Part shown: piece after piece, positions 22,301 through 34,129 of the stretch
Position numbering within the stretch: the stretch's first letter is position 1
Layout of the letters: the number at the start of each line of letters is the position of its first letter
Assembly (NCBI GenBank): GCA_020002185.1
Contig: CM034538.1
Coordinates: 3,750,773 to 3,814,772, forward strand
DNA from: Paraescarpia echinospica
Lineage: Eukaryota > Annelida > Polychaeta > Sabellida > Siboglinidae
DNA: 64,000 nt
Reading direction: 5' to 3'
The notes under the pieces: model-generated
Told to the model about the DNA's origin: nothing
The model's input: the letters and a program-made list of their open reading frames with translations, nothing else
Databases searched by the model: none
Position numbers and translations under genes: made by a program

Positions 22301-23345
22301 CTGGCCTATAGAGAGCACGATGCGTTTGGTCTTCTCACTCTTCTCTACGTGTGCATCATCAGAGATGACAAGTTCAGGAACTTCGCGAGGTCTGGCGGGA
22401 GGAGTTTATCTGATGACTTGACCTCAAGATCGTCAGCTGTGGGAGACCAGGAAAGTGACTTCGATTCATTGAACGCCCGCTTGATTATACTACGAAAAGA
22501 GCAGAACCACGTCCTCATACTTGTCTTTGGACCCCAGCTTATATGCGTAGATCACCGCATCAGCGACGGAGATGATGGCACTGTAGACCAGGTTATAGGT
22601 GACACAGCCTTTGTCACCTGGATTGCCCATAGCAAAGGCGATCCGCTCATAAACATCATGGCTCCCCAGTCGGGCTTTCAGCTTCTCACTTCTGTACTCT
22701 GGATTGGGGAAGCCATTTCTTTCCAACTCTTGCATGTATAGAAGATGCGGTGATGCAAGCTGCCTGCACTACTTCGTTCTGCCCAATCAATCGGTCTAGA
22801 ATGAAACCAAGCACATCAGTAAATGCTTTCAGATGCGCAGCAGCATTACGATCCTATTCTGCATCAATGGCACGGTTCTCATCAATCAGGTGATGTGTGT
22901 ACTTCAGGTTGAATGACTTGCGAAGGACTGGTGGAAGTTCGTCTCTCTCGCAAACAGTTCCTCATCTTTCACCATGCGATGTACACGATGTAGCACTAGT
23001 TCTAGGGCTCGGGGCTCAATCTGTTTCCAAGGAGGCTCCATCAAGGCTCCGTCCTTGTCCTTGAATACTGGGAACTTGATGCATCGCTCAGTCTTTCCAG
23101 GCACTTTCAGTTTAAGCTTTCCACAGAAGATACATTCTGGAGGGAACAGCCGCATGGCAGAGGATGATGGTGGGGTGGGGAGCATGATGTTGAGGCTTCA
23201 TTAGATGCTACACTGCACTTCAAGCGAGCCCGTTTTGAGTAAAGTTTTGGTAGCAGCCTCGATAATAGCCAACTGCTTCTAAATATGCATAAGCAAGACT
23301 CTCCGGAATGCGATTACAGACACCCTCGATATGGTGAATCATGAG

Positions 23346-24334
23346 GTTCAGACAACGAGCCAAGTGAACATTCAACACGGCTGATGGTCACGCACTAGTT
23401 CACACAGCGGTAGGGAGAATCTTTCCAATGCGTGTGCCAGTGGGTGACCCTATACTGCATGTGTACGTGTGTGCGGTCCATACGACGGTACACTGTACAT
23501 ACGTAACGTTGCAGTACTTCCCACACCGTGCTCCCTGAAACCCCACATTCTGTACTAACACTTTGGGAACATGCATACGTAAAGACATTGCCGATAGGTA
23601 CAGGTGGGTTGATGTCTCGAATGAGTTGCTATATTTGTCTTTGTTATCAGTTGATGTTTTATACTATCTGTAGTGATATAATGACCTAGACCCGAGAGTA
23701 TATATAATTATTATCTGTGTTACATGATTGTGCATTGTTTGCGCATTCCATTATACTCACCCGAAACGTACTGCTACAACCACATTTCAGAGTTCACGGG
23801 TGTTAATCTAGAGACCACAAAGAAATCTAAAACTGAGGCCGCCGTAACACCGCCGAGTGACACGCCTTATCAGCCAACCGTAACACCGTCGAGTCACACG
23901 TCTTATTAGCTACCCGACTCAGGCAATGGACATTATACATGCAATAGTGAGACTGGAGAGAAGGTGTGCTTAGCGGGGTACAAGGGTGTGCCTTGCAGGA
24001 GCAACACGCACACACGCACACGCACTCGTACACGCACACGGACACTGGAGGGATACTAGAATTGTTTCGTAATTACATAACACTTACACGTGAATATTTT
24101 GCACTATTTTCAGGGTTCAGCGGTGTTAAACTGTCAAATTTTGAAAAACTCTACAACTGAACATACGGAGTATACAACCGTGAATGGTGGACTCCTGCAA
24201 ATAATAACTAACGCATACTTTGTTGAATTTTTGACATCGTTTGCACGATACGCCATATGCCCTCGCCACAATCTTCCATAGCTGCCACCCTTCTGTATAC
24301 ATTTAAAGGAGCAATGAAGCATTTGAAAAACCAC
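23346..24334. other. Non-coding stretch with short duplications
   Basis: The region just above 23345 may extend the pseudogene by a few residues. At 23838-23905 a 34-bp unit (CCGTAACACCG...GAGTNACACG) is duplicated. A CA-rich tract lies at 24004-24050. No supported gene. Confidence 0.4.
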
Positions 24335-25366
24335 AGTCGAAACATAAGAATACGGTAACTTCTTGTGTGCCGAAGTCCTCGGAAACCAAGCTCAGAGGCG
24401 CGTCAATACAAAAGGGTTAGTCAGTCTCAGAATCGATAAGTCGTATTAAAGTCGTGAACAGATGGATCGATACGCCAGGGAGCTAAGGTGTATACGCAAG
24501 GTTATAAAGATAAGTTTTTAAATGACGGCGAAACTGCGTAATATTTTCAACTGATCTAACACTAAGAGTGAGCAAATCCCAAGGAGTTGGTGCAGCAACG
24601 GAAAATATCCTGTTTCCAATATTAGTATTGACGCTGGGAACAAAAGTAAATCAGAACTAGATGATCGAAGCTGCGTGGATCTAGGTTTTCTTACAGGCGT
24701 AAGCAATGAATGTAAATATGCTGGTTGCTTACACGAAAGTGCCTGGTAGGTAATGGTACAGATCTTACAATTGATAAGATTTCGGATAGGAAGCCAGTGC
24801 AAAGATATCAGAAGAGGCAATGGGTGACAAAACCGCGGAGACCAAGTCACAACTCCAGCTAAGCAATTCTGTACACTTTGTAACCTAGTGATATCCCTTA
24901 AGGGCAATATATTGCGAAAGACGGAATTGCAATAATCAAGCGTACTAATAACAACTGCAGTTGCAATGGTTTTTGCAATAGAAAGAGGAAAATAACGGCG
25001 AATACGTCGTAAATTATGAATATGATAATAACAGCAGCGACATGTTTGAGAAATATATCGTCTAAAATTGAAATTATCATCAAATAGATATATTATATTT
25101 TCTGCTGAAAGTGCATATGTGTTGGAAGAAAAGCTTTTAGTTATGTCAGTCTGTTTTTTAAACTCTGTTTTACCAAAATTTAACTATAATCTACTGTCAG
25201 TCATCCAAACGAAAATGTCATTGATACCATTTTTGAGCAGATCTAAGGAGCAACTAGTATTAGGCGTAGGTAATGAAATGTAAATCTGAGTATCATCTGC
25301 AATGATATTGGGAGAGCTGAGTGTTGTTAAATAATTTTGAAGCTCACTAAAAACCTTTAATTGCAT
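24335..25366 (-). mobile_element. LINE family D, L2-like, 5'-truncated
   Basis: The minus strand encodes IADDTQIYISLPTP (active site ADD, 25250-25320), then after frameshifts ITRLQSVQNCLAGVV, LLISLHWLPIRNLINCK and YLHSLLTPVRKPRSTQ (24907-24600), the C-terminal block of L2-type reverse transcriptases. A short coding end with LKTYLYNLAYTL lies near 24500-24530. The 3' tail (24335-24420 on plus), read on minus, has GCGCCTCTGAGCTTGG, CGAGGACTTCGGC and AGTTACCGTATTCTTA, the arrangement seen at the ends of many L2 elements. The endonuclease is missing. Confidence 0.8.
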
Positions 25367-25367
25367 C

Positions 25368-25450
25368 CCCTCTACAGACTGACCAAAATCTCCAACTACA
25401 CAAAAAACCCACTTTGAGGCCTTTCCGAAAACCTCGAATTACACCCAAAA
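25368..25450 (-). repeat. Second copy of the 11838-11925 dispersed repeat
   Basis: The reverse complement reads TGTAATTCGAGGTTTTCGG, GGCCTCAAAGTG, AGTTGGAGATTTTGG and GTCTGTAGAGGGG, matching 11840-11925 in order. It abuts the truncated 5' end of LINE D at 25366. Confidence 0.7.
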
Positions 25451-26069
25451 TATATAATCTTTCTTGTATCTTCAAAACTATTGATTTCTATAATTGCAAG
25501 TTGTGTTTATTTTGATGTTCATTTAATTATTATAAAATGGTGTGACTGTGGTGTCTATTGATTAAAGATGTATTGTCACCTGTAAGTGACAAACATAGAA
25601 AATTACTATTCTGGACAACTATAGAGTGAAATGTCCTACACTTTATTGATACCAAATGCATTCTACTGTTTTGTTTACACTCGCCATGCCTTGTGTAGAC
25701 ATGGTACTGTGTAAATCAATTGTATCAATATAGACTAATAATTACAGATTCACGATATAGTTGATATCTGAAACAACCAAATGTCAACCATTAGTTTTAC
25801 ACATAGACGTAATCTGGCATAACTTGCTGTCTTTGTAGCAGCACATTTGTACTTCCAGTGTGTCATTGCATCATAACATACATACTGTGTGCCACATTTG
25901 AATGTCATGCATGTAATATTTCCAAGCAATCCATTTGCATATATAATATAAAACTTCAACAGCCGTTTTCTTCATTTTCACTTTTTGACCCTTACCATGT
26001 TCAATGCTCCATAACTTCGCCAATTGTTGTAGCAGTCATAATTTTTGAAACTGTGTGGGGTCACATATC
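25451..26069. other. Nothing recognised
   Basis: AT-rich sequence without a supported gene or repeat. Confidence 0.4.
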
Positions 26070-26218
26070 GACGTATTAGTCCAAAGGACTTCAGGGCCTC
26101 TTGGCCCATTTTTTGGTTTTATGGTTTTCTGTACATATTGCAGCCATGCCTGTTCCCACCCGAGACAAATTTATTAACTCCATAGTTGAGACAATAAAGC
26201 ATTTTCTTATCTCATCTT
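26070..26218 (+). mobile_element. LINE family G, 3' tail
   Basis: Contains CCAAAGGACTTCAGGGCC with a GGGCCTCTTGGCCC hairpin, then ACTCCATAGTTGAGACAAT, AAAGCATTTTCTTATCTCATC. The tail recurs at 55205-55262 with a TTATC-type repeat, and the first part recurs inverted at 35267-35312. Repeated use of the same 3' end in different places is typical of a LINE or of a SINE that shares its tail; no coding part is present in the window. Confidence 0.65.
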
Positions 26219-26263
26219 AAACGAAAAAAACCAGTTATATAGTGCTGGCCTCTGTTGGTCATC

Positions 26264-26548
26264 ATGTCATAGGGGCACATGAGCTGAACCAACAATGGTG
26301 CTTTTCTTTACGTATTTTAAAAGTAGAAATGTAATAGATTATTTTGGCAAAACTTCATTAAACTTACATTTCCACAAGTATGGGAACGAGACAACAGGTG
26401 TTTTCGTTACAATTTTTCACAACGTTACACTAAACTCCCTACAATGAAATTATATATACAAACAGTTTATTATATTACCTTTCACATTAATATGTCAGAT
26501 ATCGAGCTCATGTGCCCATTTTTCGTTGAAGTGGGTGCCCCTAAATGC
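26264..26548. mobile_element. Candidate short inverted-repeat element
   Basis: TAGGGGCACATGAGCT at 26269 is mirrored by AGCTCATGTGCCC at 26507, and the far right end reads GGGTGCCCCTA, so TAGGGGCAC can be read inward from both ends. About 285 bp and non-coding. The pairing is short, so this is tentative. Confidence 0.35.
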
Positions 26549-26549
26549 G

Positions 26550-27049
26550 AAGCCGGGCCGCGTCAAAACGATCGGACGTAAATCACCCGACGGGTAGCAG
26601 CTTCAAAGCACGCTTGTGTAATAACCGTTTCAAGTTGCAGCGAAAGAAATAATCCTAAAATGGACTAAAAATTGTACGTGAGACCAACATCCCACACACT
26701 TTTGTTACATACAAGTTAAAGCTAATTTACTATATTTATTACATCCTGAATTGCATTGCTAGCAGTTTCTTGAAACATTATGAAATAAAATAATAAATGT
26801 GTTCTGACATGTTCTGTTTTAGCAGAATCGTTTATACAGGTATAGTAGATCTGTACTACAATTTATCGTCTTTAAATCATAATACATATTACTCAGCGCT
26901 CTTGCAATAGAGTATGATTCTATTAATCTAACATGTTATTGTTCAGCTTACAACAATGGCATAATATATCATTGAATATCAATGAAGGAAGTTTTTCATA
27001 TAATAATTATTTAAAAAAAAAAAAAAACAAGAATCACTTCAAAATAATT
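26550..27049. other. Nothing recognised
   Basis: AT-rich, includes a short A run at 27010-27027. No supported feature. Confidence 0.4.
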
Positions 27050-27800
27050 CGTCTCGTTCTATTAACTAATTAATATTGTTGTATTACCTTATTGTTCCAT
27101 CTACAAAACTGTAACACACATCCGATTACTGGGCTACTTAGCTTTCATTTGATCGATGATACATTGTGCTCAGTGCAAATTACCTGTGTAGTTCACCTTG
27201 GTCAATTCATTAACTGATTATTTTTGTAATCAATTAATAAATAGTTGTATTGTCTACAAAAAAGAACACATACTAATTGAGGAAATCCGCAGCTTTCGAT
27301 TGCTACATTAAACACTATGACCGTTGTAATGTTAGTAATTAATTATAATAATAGTGTTATATTAATTAATTGATTAACTAATTAATTAATGTAGTCTTCT
27401 GTCTACACAAATTGTATACATACATTGAATGCTGAACCACACATCATTTTTTATATTACACTGATCAGTACAAAATGTTATTTTCTTTTATTATTTAATT
27501 AATTAATGTTGTTCTATTAATTAATTAATGTAGTTTTCTGTCTACTCGCAATGTAGGTATCTATTGAATGCTGAGCGCTTCAACTTTTATTTGCTTTATT
27601 ACACGCTGTAATCACTAAAACTTTCATCTTGTTTTTAATTAATTTCTTATATTAATTAATTAACATAATGTTCCGTCTACACATATGGTATACATATATT
27701 AAAATCTGAGCAATGCAGCGTTAATTTGCCATATTACACACTGATCACTACAAAAATGTTGTGCTGTTCTTTCAATTAATTAATATTGATTTTTAAATTT
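27050..27800. repeat. Degenerate AT-rich tandem repeat, ~130-170 bp units
   Basis: A word like TTCTGTCTACAC recurs at about 27098, 27248, 27407, 27537 and 27672. It is preceded by TTAATTAATTAATG runs and in several units followed by ATTGAATGCTGA and TATTACACACTGATCAC. Five divergent units are the best reading. Confidence 0.65.
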
Positions 27801-27821
27801 GAAATTTTCAATGACATCCCT

Positions 27822-28020
27822 AGTTATGGCTTCGACACGTAAAAAAATGCGCGTTTGAAGTATGTTCCATTGACATACAGGTACTATGTTTGTATATACG
27901 CAATGTAACATAACTTGCATATTATACATGGGAGATTATTAAATAGCTACATGACATTTAACCGTTATGGCTTAGACAGGTAGAAAAATACGCGGCCAGT
28001 TTCAGTCAAATAGACACTCT
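27822..28020. repeat. Two copies of a ~140-bp unit
   Basis: TTATGGCTTCGACACGTA with AAAAATGCGCG (27825) and TTATGGCTTAGACAGGTA with AAAAATACGCG (27965) begin parallel stretches of similar wording. Confidence 0.55.
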
Positions 28021-28139
28021 TTTGAGAAGGAAAATCACAACATATTGAGAGGGTAAATGGCAAGCATATAAAAACATTCGTTTTATTGTGTAGAGCTATT
28101 CTTGGAAATTGAAAGCTGGGGACAAGAAAATACAAGTTA

Positions 28140-31100
28140 GAACTCAAAACGCAGAACTCAAAATCAATTTTTTGACATATAAATACGATACATATACAAT
28201 GAATAACGTAAGTAATAGATAAGGTCGGGAGACTCCCATTAAGATATATAACATCGCTAGCACAGGAGCCACCCCATAAATATAAACAACAACAAAATTT
28301 ACATGACACAAATCAGAATGGCACATAACTTGTTTTTATAGTTGATAATTACTCAATGTATCAACATGCATACATAATACAAGGACTGATTATATGTACT
28401 CGTGTACACATTGACGTACATATGGATACTTAGGTATGCATTCCAATACGTATTACGAATGACAAATAAAGCAATTATGGATACAACATAATTTAAAATA
28501 AAAACTTTTTTTTTTAGTATACTGAAAAACCATATAGACTGTGGGTGTAAATTTTATTAATGATAATACTTGGTGTATTGTTAACTGTCTCTACTATGTT
28601 GTGTCTAATGCATTTTTTTCCGTAAATTCATGTTTGAATCTGGACATATACAGATTATTTATTTCACGTGTGCAGTGATGATGAATATCATGTGTGTGCT
28701 TGGAAAAACATTGAAGTAGTAGGGTAAAAGATTATAAATTATTTTATAGTAAAATTTTAATTGTTGGATTTTATAAATGTCGTCCAACTTTAGCAACTGA
28801 AGTCTTTTAAAAATAGGACTTGTGTGAGCATTGTATTTAAGGATATTTTCGTATTGCTTTTTCTGTAAATTGAAAATTCTATGTGACTGATGACCCCATA
28901 ATATAGTAAGCCATAATTAATATGAGGGAGAATAAGGGCATTGTATATAATATATAAATGTATTAGGTGGTAAAAAAGTGTTTATGTTTATTTAGTATGC
29001 CTATTGTTTTTGATATTTTGTTTGCATGACTCTGCCAGTTTAAATGGTTATTTATTGTGATGCCTAAAAATTGAAATAATTTACACATGCAATGTATGCC
29101 CCATCTATTTATAATACAGGGTATTCTACTTTCTTTTGAGGCATATGAAAAATCATGAATTTAGTCTTTTTGGCATTTAGTGACAGTTTATTGGCTTTCA
29201 ACCAATTGCTAATCTTTGTTAGTTCTTTATTAATATTTTCACTTCGCATTTGGCCTTTTCAATCGTTCAATGTATTTAGTGTACTAGTAAGGGTGGTGTC
29301 GTCAGCATACGTTATGAATTTGAAAAAGTCACTAGAAAGTGCTATGTCATTTATAGTGTATGTAATAAATAAGAGTGCCCTAAAACTGAACCTTGAGGGA
29401 CATCAATGTTGATGACTATTTCCTTAGACTTAATTTTTTTTATTTCTACGTATTGCTTACGATTTTGTAAATAACTCTTACAAAGGTTCAGAGTCTTGTC
29501 ATTTAATCCATAGTAATTTAACTTCTGTATCAATATATTGATAAATCAAGGTATATATTTATTGGAGTAACCGATTTATGAAGTTCTTGTATAATTCTGT
29601 CTATGATTTCGAGTGTAACAAGCTCAGTAGAATGTTTCTTTCTAAACTCTTATTGGTTATTGCAGTATAACGCTTTAGTATGGAAACAATCGTGGATTGG
29701 AACAAACAATTTGTTTTTGAAATCATTGGCAGGATAGAAATAGGACGATAATTATTGTTAAAGTCAGAAACATCACCTTTTTTAAAAAGGGGTATGACTT
29801 TTGCAATTTTTAATTTGTCTGGAAATGTACCAGTTGTTATTAATTGATGATTAGAGTAACTGCATTGCTGATATCATTTTTTTCAATTTTAGAAATTGTG
29901 TTGAAATACCGTCTTTTCCACTACTTGATTTTGGGGGTAAACCATCAATTATTTTAACAGTGGTTGCCATGTCAATTGGGTTAAAGCTGAAGGTGTGAAA
30001 TATCGGGTTTTTCAGGTAATATCTGTATGATTTACCTCCACTAGTAGTTGTTTTAGAGTCTAGAGTAGGACCGGCATTAGTAAAAAAACGTGTTAAATCT
30101 GTTTGCAATAATGCATTTGTCGCGAATCATTTCCCCATGGACTTTGAACAAATCTGGAAATTGTTCTTTCTTTGGACTTTTCTGAATAATTTATTTAATT
30201 AAACACCACGTTTTTTAACATCATGCTTATGCTTTTCAAAACGGGATTGATAATGCATCTGCTTAGCTAATCTAATATTACTTTTAGAATTTTAGTATAA
30301 GTATGTAAGTCAGTTTATGGTAATGCTCTGTATTTGCGTGAGTCTGTTTCAGTTTCGAATACAATTTGTTTCTAAACTTTATAGACATAATAATGCCCTT
30401 GGTAATCCAAGGAGTGTTTTTATATTTGTTAAATTTAATTACTTTAATAGGTAGGAATTTATCCATAGCTGCAGTAACCATTTCATCGAGGATATTGTAG
30501 TTTTCATTCGGATCCGCATGAGTATCTGTGTTAAATTTATCATAAAGATTTGAGTTTATTATTTCAATTTTTAATTTATTGAGTGAGTCAGGATTTTGTT
30601 GTTTTATTTGTATAAACCTTGGTATCGCGTTAGAGATTTCGACATAGTCCAGACTTAGAAAGTACGGAAAGTGATCAGAAATCCCAGCTGAGGATTTGAA
30701 GAATCCTTTTGACAAATTGCATAAGAAATTTTCAATGAGTGTTCCATGATATTCTGAAAGTCGTGTTGGCATAATAATTTTAGGGAAGAAACCATGTGAA
30801 ACGATTGTATCGAAATATTCACATATTGTGGGGTTTTCGTTAATTTTAAGTCAATATTGTAATGTCCTGCAATTATTATTTCACTTTTAGATTTTTGTAA
30901 ATCAACTAAATTTGATGCAAATTCGTTTGTAAATATACGGTAATTTTCAATTATATATGTAGGTGGTCTATATATATTTCCAAGAATAATTTTTTCATGG
31001 CACAACATGTTATTTCAATAAATTGACCTTCCCAAGTGTCTGTATTAGCATGGATTTTTTTACAGATTTGTAATTGTATTTGTTGCTGAGGTAGATTGCC

Positions 31101-31255
31101 AAACCAGCATGTGCACTTAAGATTTTGCCTTGGCATCCATCTATTTGAAATAAAGAAGTGTCAGCTTCTTCATCGAGCCATATTTCCTGTAAACATAGAG
31201 CACTAATCTCACAGCCACTACTTCTGAATGTCTCTAGCTCTTGGGACTGGATATC
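28140..31255 (-). mobile_element. LINE family E, copy 1, nearly full ORF2
   Basis: The minus strand holds, from high to low coordinates, the AP endonuclease with EISALCLQEIWLDEE (31160-31210), AHAGLAIYLSNKYNYKS (31080-31120), ILGNIYRPPTYIIENYR (30930-30990) and an altered AGHYNIDLKL (GDFN in active copies). The linker is at 30284-30772. Reverse transcriptase follows with PPKSSSGKDGISTQFLK (29900-29950), VPQGSVLG (29400-29420), ITYADDTTLT (about 29300), FLGITINNHLNWQSHANKI (29010-29060) and a C-terminal HINYGLLYYG block (28880-28920). The 3' UTR (28140-28430) matches 58190-58450. Frameshifts and stops are common. It is cut at the 5' end just before the ORF2 start. Confidence 0.85.
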
Positions 31256-31803
31256 GCATTATACAACAAATTACCTAATTCTGGAAAAGTCTGGATATCC
31301 CATGTGCATGGCAAACATATCAAGAAAATACATTATTTTATTTACATTCATGTGAGGAACCGAAATGGGCATTATAAAAAAATTATCAAAGACTAAGAAG
31401 TGCATACATATTTGTTACTAGTTATGAACAAGTTACTCATTCTGTGGAAACAGAGGTATTTATATACAACTTCACAAATGACGACATAAACAATTGACGA
31501 CACACACGTAGGATCGTTAATCTTGTGTATTTCGCACGCTTAGCTCAGTTTCATCAAATGTCTTAACGAACACTGGATGATCACAGTAAACCGTCTGCAT
31601 TGTTGTCATTGGTGTGCCCGCCCGCCCGCTCGCCCGCGGAGTCGATGGCTCTTCAGGAGATCGTCGTAGTCAGACGGTGGGAGTCCATCCAATCTGACGA
31701 ATGTTTTTTATTTTACATATACACGTAGGATATCTACACTGCCCTGTAAATGGCTTATCACTCATCTTATTCAACCGTACAGCATATTCATATAATAACC
31801 CTG

Positions 31804-31804
<1 letters not shown>
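31256..31804. other. Non-coding, GC-rich patch
   Basis: A CGCCCGCCCGCTCGCCCG tract at 31618-31636 stands out in AT-rich DNA. No gene supported. Confidence 0.35.

Positions 31805-31886
<82 letters not shown>
31805..31886. repeat. TG microsatellite
   Basis: An uninterrupted TG dinucleotide run of about 80 bp. It opens frames on both strands (Val-Cys or Thr-His repeats), which I reject as genes. Confidence 0.98.
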
Positions 31887-32566
31887 ATTGTGTTATCTTT
31901 TTTAAATAAATAAATGAAGTTTTACCTGAAACTTAATGATAGTATTTAAAATAAATTCATGTTGGAAATAAAGTGTTGAATTAATTAGGCATTTTTCAGT
32001 ATGTAGCTGCCAACGTCAACTAAATTCAAAGTTTAGATAAACTTACAAATTATTGTATTTTTTATGTATTTATTTATATTTTATTTGCTCTGATTTATCT
32101 AAAGTTACATTTCATGTAACTTATATGTGCTACTCTTAGATTGTCTGATTTGTTTTACTTTACACTGTCCAGACACTTATAACAATGCACAGGTCCTGCT
32201 AATACTCATTACTGTTCCGATGGTACGGTACTACCATCATTATTAAACATCACTGCCAGTCGAACGGCGACCAACACTGTTATATGGTCGTCTTAATTTC
32301 CGCAATCGTACTGCGCATGACAGGAACAGGTTGTATAATATACCGATCTTAATCAGAAGCCCCCCATGCCACACAAAACATGCACACACAATACAATAAG
32401 TTACGATTTTTGTTAAAACACAGTCAAGCACATAGTCAAAGATCGCAGTAGTCAAGGATCGCAGTCTCTATTATATTATGTCTGTCTGTCGATATCTTAT
32501 CACAAACGTCCGCATACCTTCTACGATCACGTAGGGCACTTAATTCGATGTTAGCTACATTGTTCG

Positions 32567-32684
32567 CTACAAGTCGACACTGGGTAGATCTGTCTTTTGT
32601 ACTGATGGAGAGTGCAGTACGTCAAGCACTAATACGACAACCATGACGACAGTGTTGACGGAGAGCGTGACGAACAGCAGCCAA
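32567..32684 (-). CDS. TMEM179-like gene A, predicted exon 3 (terminal)
   Basis: Minus-strand reading from an AG at 32685-32686 gives one base that completes the split codon from exon 2, then WLLFVTLSVNTVVMVVVLVL, an ideal membrane helix, and a short polar tail ending in TAG at 32567-32569. Residues 177-214 of the model. The chosen acceptor is the only nearby AG that keeps the exon 2 phase; a stronger-looking CAG eight bases upstream would shift the frame to a stop. Being a single helix plus tail, it fits the last segment of a four-pass protein. Confidence 0.55.
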
Positions 32685-32789
32685 CTGCTCACCTGACGAA
32701 GACACCAACCGAGAATACAGTATCATCAAAAGTACACTAGTGCGAAACACAATTTAAAACGAAATTAAAAAAAATCAAAAAATAAATAT
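32685..32789. other. Intron sequence between exons 3 and 2 of gene A
   Basis: Intron 2 of the model spans 32685-33932 and holds two LINE remnants, listed separately. The donor at its other end is GTACCT. Confidence 0.4.
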
Positions 32790-33312
32790 ATGCAGTAAGT
32801 ATTTCGAAACTGTTACCGATAACGTGCCTTCCCCTGCTTGTTTCCATATAATACACACCTTAGTACACGCAATACAGAATTAATACAAGTGCTGATTTCA
32901 AAAAGAAATGCATTATATAAAACTATTAGATATCGAGGTGTTAAATTATTTAACTATACGGCGACAACAGTGGATTGTAATTATGCATTAGCAACGTTTA
33001 AACACCAACTCAAGAATTTTTTGCTAGTAAATATTATTAATGACTTATATAAATAGCATTCTTTGTTGCAATTTTAAATGAAGTATTCATGAAAATAGTA
33101 CTGCTGTGATTCATGTTGCTGTTTTTCTTCTTTCTTCAATCACACACATTTTTTTCTTGCACCATGACATTTACATATGTACCACATGTATTGTGAGGGC
33201 TAATCAGCCACTCGTGGCTTATACCCTCATTACAGAAACCATGGCAGTCTATGTTTGTAATTGATTAGAATGTATCATAGTTTCTGTAATAAACCAATAT
33301 TATTATTATTAG
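32790..33312 (+). mobile_element. LINE family F, 3' end
   Basis: The frame at 32838-33056 encodes the last residues of a LINE ORF2: TRNTELIQV, KTIRYRGVKLFNYTATT and LATFKHQLKNFLL, then a stop. The 3' UTR has a GAGGGCTAATCAGCCAC hairpin with its partner GTGGCTTATACCCTC, and the copy ends in ATAAACCAATATTATTATT at about 33290-33310. It lies within an intron of gene A, in the opposite direction to the gene. Confidence 0.75.
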
Positions 33313-33738
33313 TATGTGTCCTCTAGAGTTGTCTATTGGCATAAGAAAAACCCAGCGTGACACTAACGTTTACGGCTAAACACAATATATTTGATAAAGA
33401 AAGAGAGCGCACGGAGACTGAAGCACCAGGATTGGATTTTGCGCATATTATTTTAAACTAACAAACATTACAATAAAATTGGACATTTTTGCATCGTCAC
33501 TAGTGATGTTAAAATGACAAAGAGCATTACTGACCAAGGCTATTTGCGAGTAGTGGTAGATGAGATGGCCGTCCGGTATCGACAGCCACTCGACTTTGGC
33601 CAGATAATTACACGGCTTTCTGCAAATGTCAACAATACCATAGAGTCAGACATGTTTGCGCATATATACACACACAGATATGGGCAACACCTGTTGAAAC
33701 AGGAAGCATGGTTTTGGTGATCAGCCACGACAAAGGCG

Positions 33739-33867
33739 GGAAGGCCACAGGAAAGGGTGAACCCTATATGGGAGGACTTTGCAGAGACGAGAGATTTGAG
33801 AAAGGCGGATGCAAGTGAAATGTGGAGGGAGAGGGCTACTGATAGGGAGCAGTGGAAGGGGACGTAA
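33739..33867 (+). pseudogene. C-terminal end of a LINE ORF2
   Basis: A frame of 42 codons and a TAA encodes GRPQERVNPIWEDFAETRDL, RKADASEMWRERATDREQW and KGT. This matches the GRPxxRWxD...WRxxAxDRxxWR block at the very end of many LINE ORF2 proteins. A short AAT-type tail follows directly (33871-33882). Everything upstream of this end has been lost or never arrived. It sits 66 bp from exon 2 of gene A. Confidence 0.7.
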
Positions 33868-33932
33868 ACAGATAATAATAAAATGACAGTTTGAGTAATG
33901 CTGATTTAACAGAAGACAATAACAAGAGGTAC

Positions 33933-34070
33933 CCTAGCGACGTCTCGACGTTGGAGCACCAAGTCTTCGTACCGGCGTTGACAAAGCCGAGCGACACGGT
34001 CGTACACACCCAGAGGACGAGGGTGAAGCCGAGGGCCACGGGCAGTAGGCGCACATTCGGCCCCGTCCGA
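33933..34070 (-). CDS. TMEM179-like gene A, predicted exon 2
   Basis: On the minus strand, TTTGTTGTTACAG precedes the exon and GTACCT follows it. It encodes RTGPNVRLLPVALGFTLVLW, then VCTTVSLGFV and TKTWCSNVETSL, residues 130-175. The first part is a strong membrane helix (about 136-160). A Trp-Cys pair follows it, as in the third helix and following loop of TMEM179 proteins. It enters in phase 2 and leaves in phase 2, matching exons 1 and 3. Base composition is much richer in GC than the flanking repeats. Confidence 0.75.
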
Positions 34071-34129
34071 CTGTAACAACAAACCATTGTAGAGAGAATA
34101 CAGCAATCACAGACAAGCTTTTAAACATC

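Larger units (their letters stand above)
20722..23345 (-). pseudogene. Decayed copy of a multicopy invertebrate gene family of unknown function
   Basis: Read on the minus strand, collinear blocks appear in several frames. First is HIEGVCNRIPESLAYAYLEA and GCYQNFTQN (23341-23225). Then come FPPECIFCGKLKLKVPGKTE with WKQIEPRALELVLHR (23150-22904), and GFPNPEYRSEKLKARLGSHD with GDKGCVTYNLVYSA (22735-22490). KGEWKLPKH, RHLFRSKQLTT and RLGHCETYGFGLEVE follow (22172-21960), then QIITGEGNEVVHLEW to VGPKFPEG (21960-21560). Last are YIDTGTGEHRQSVNVSELAES (21550-21460) and KSKVDLSWLLPCRD to an acidic EEEEQEIDYDELLNDDY end (20722-21213). An in-frame stop near 22840 and at least five frameshifts break it. 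From memory, similar predicted proteins of unknown function are repeated in many invertebrate genomes; in those, a large block lies between the VPGFGG and YIDTGTG segments, absent here. I do not know its role. Confidence 0.75.

Noticed and set aside
22349..22741. 130-codon plus-strand ORF
   Set aside because: Shadow of the minus-strand pseudogene, whose peptide has clear family blocks.
33514..33720. 68-codon plus-strand ORF near gene A
   Set aside because: No family or splice signal; intron sequence is enough to explain it.
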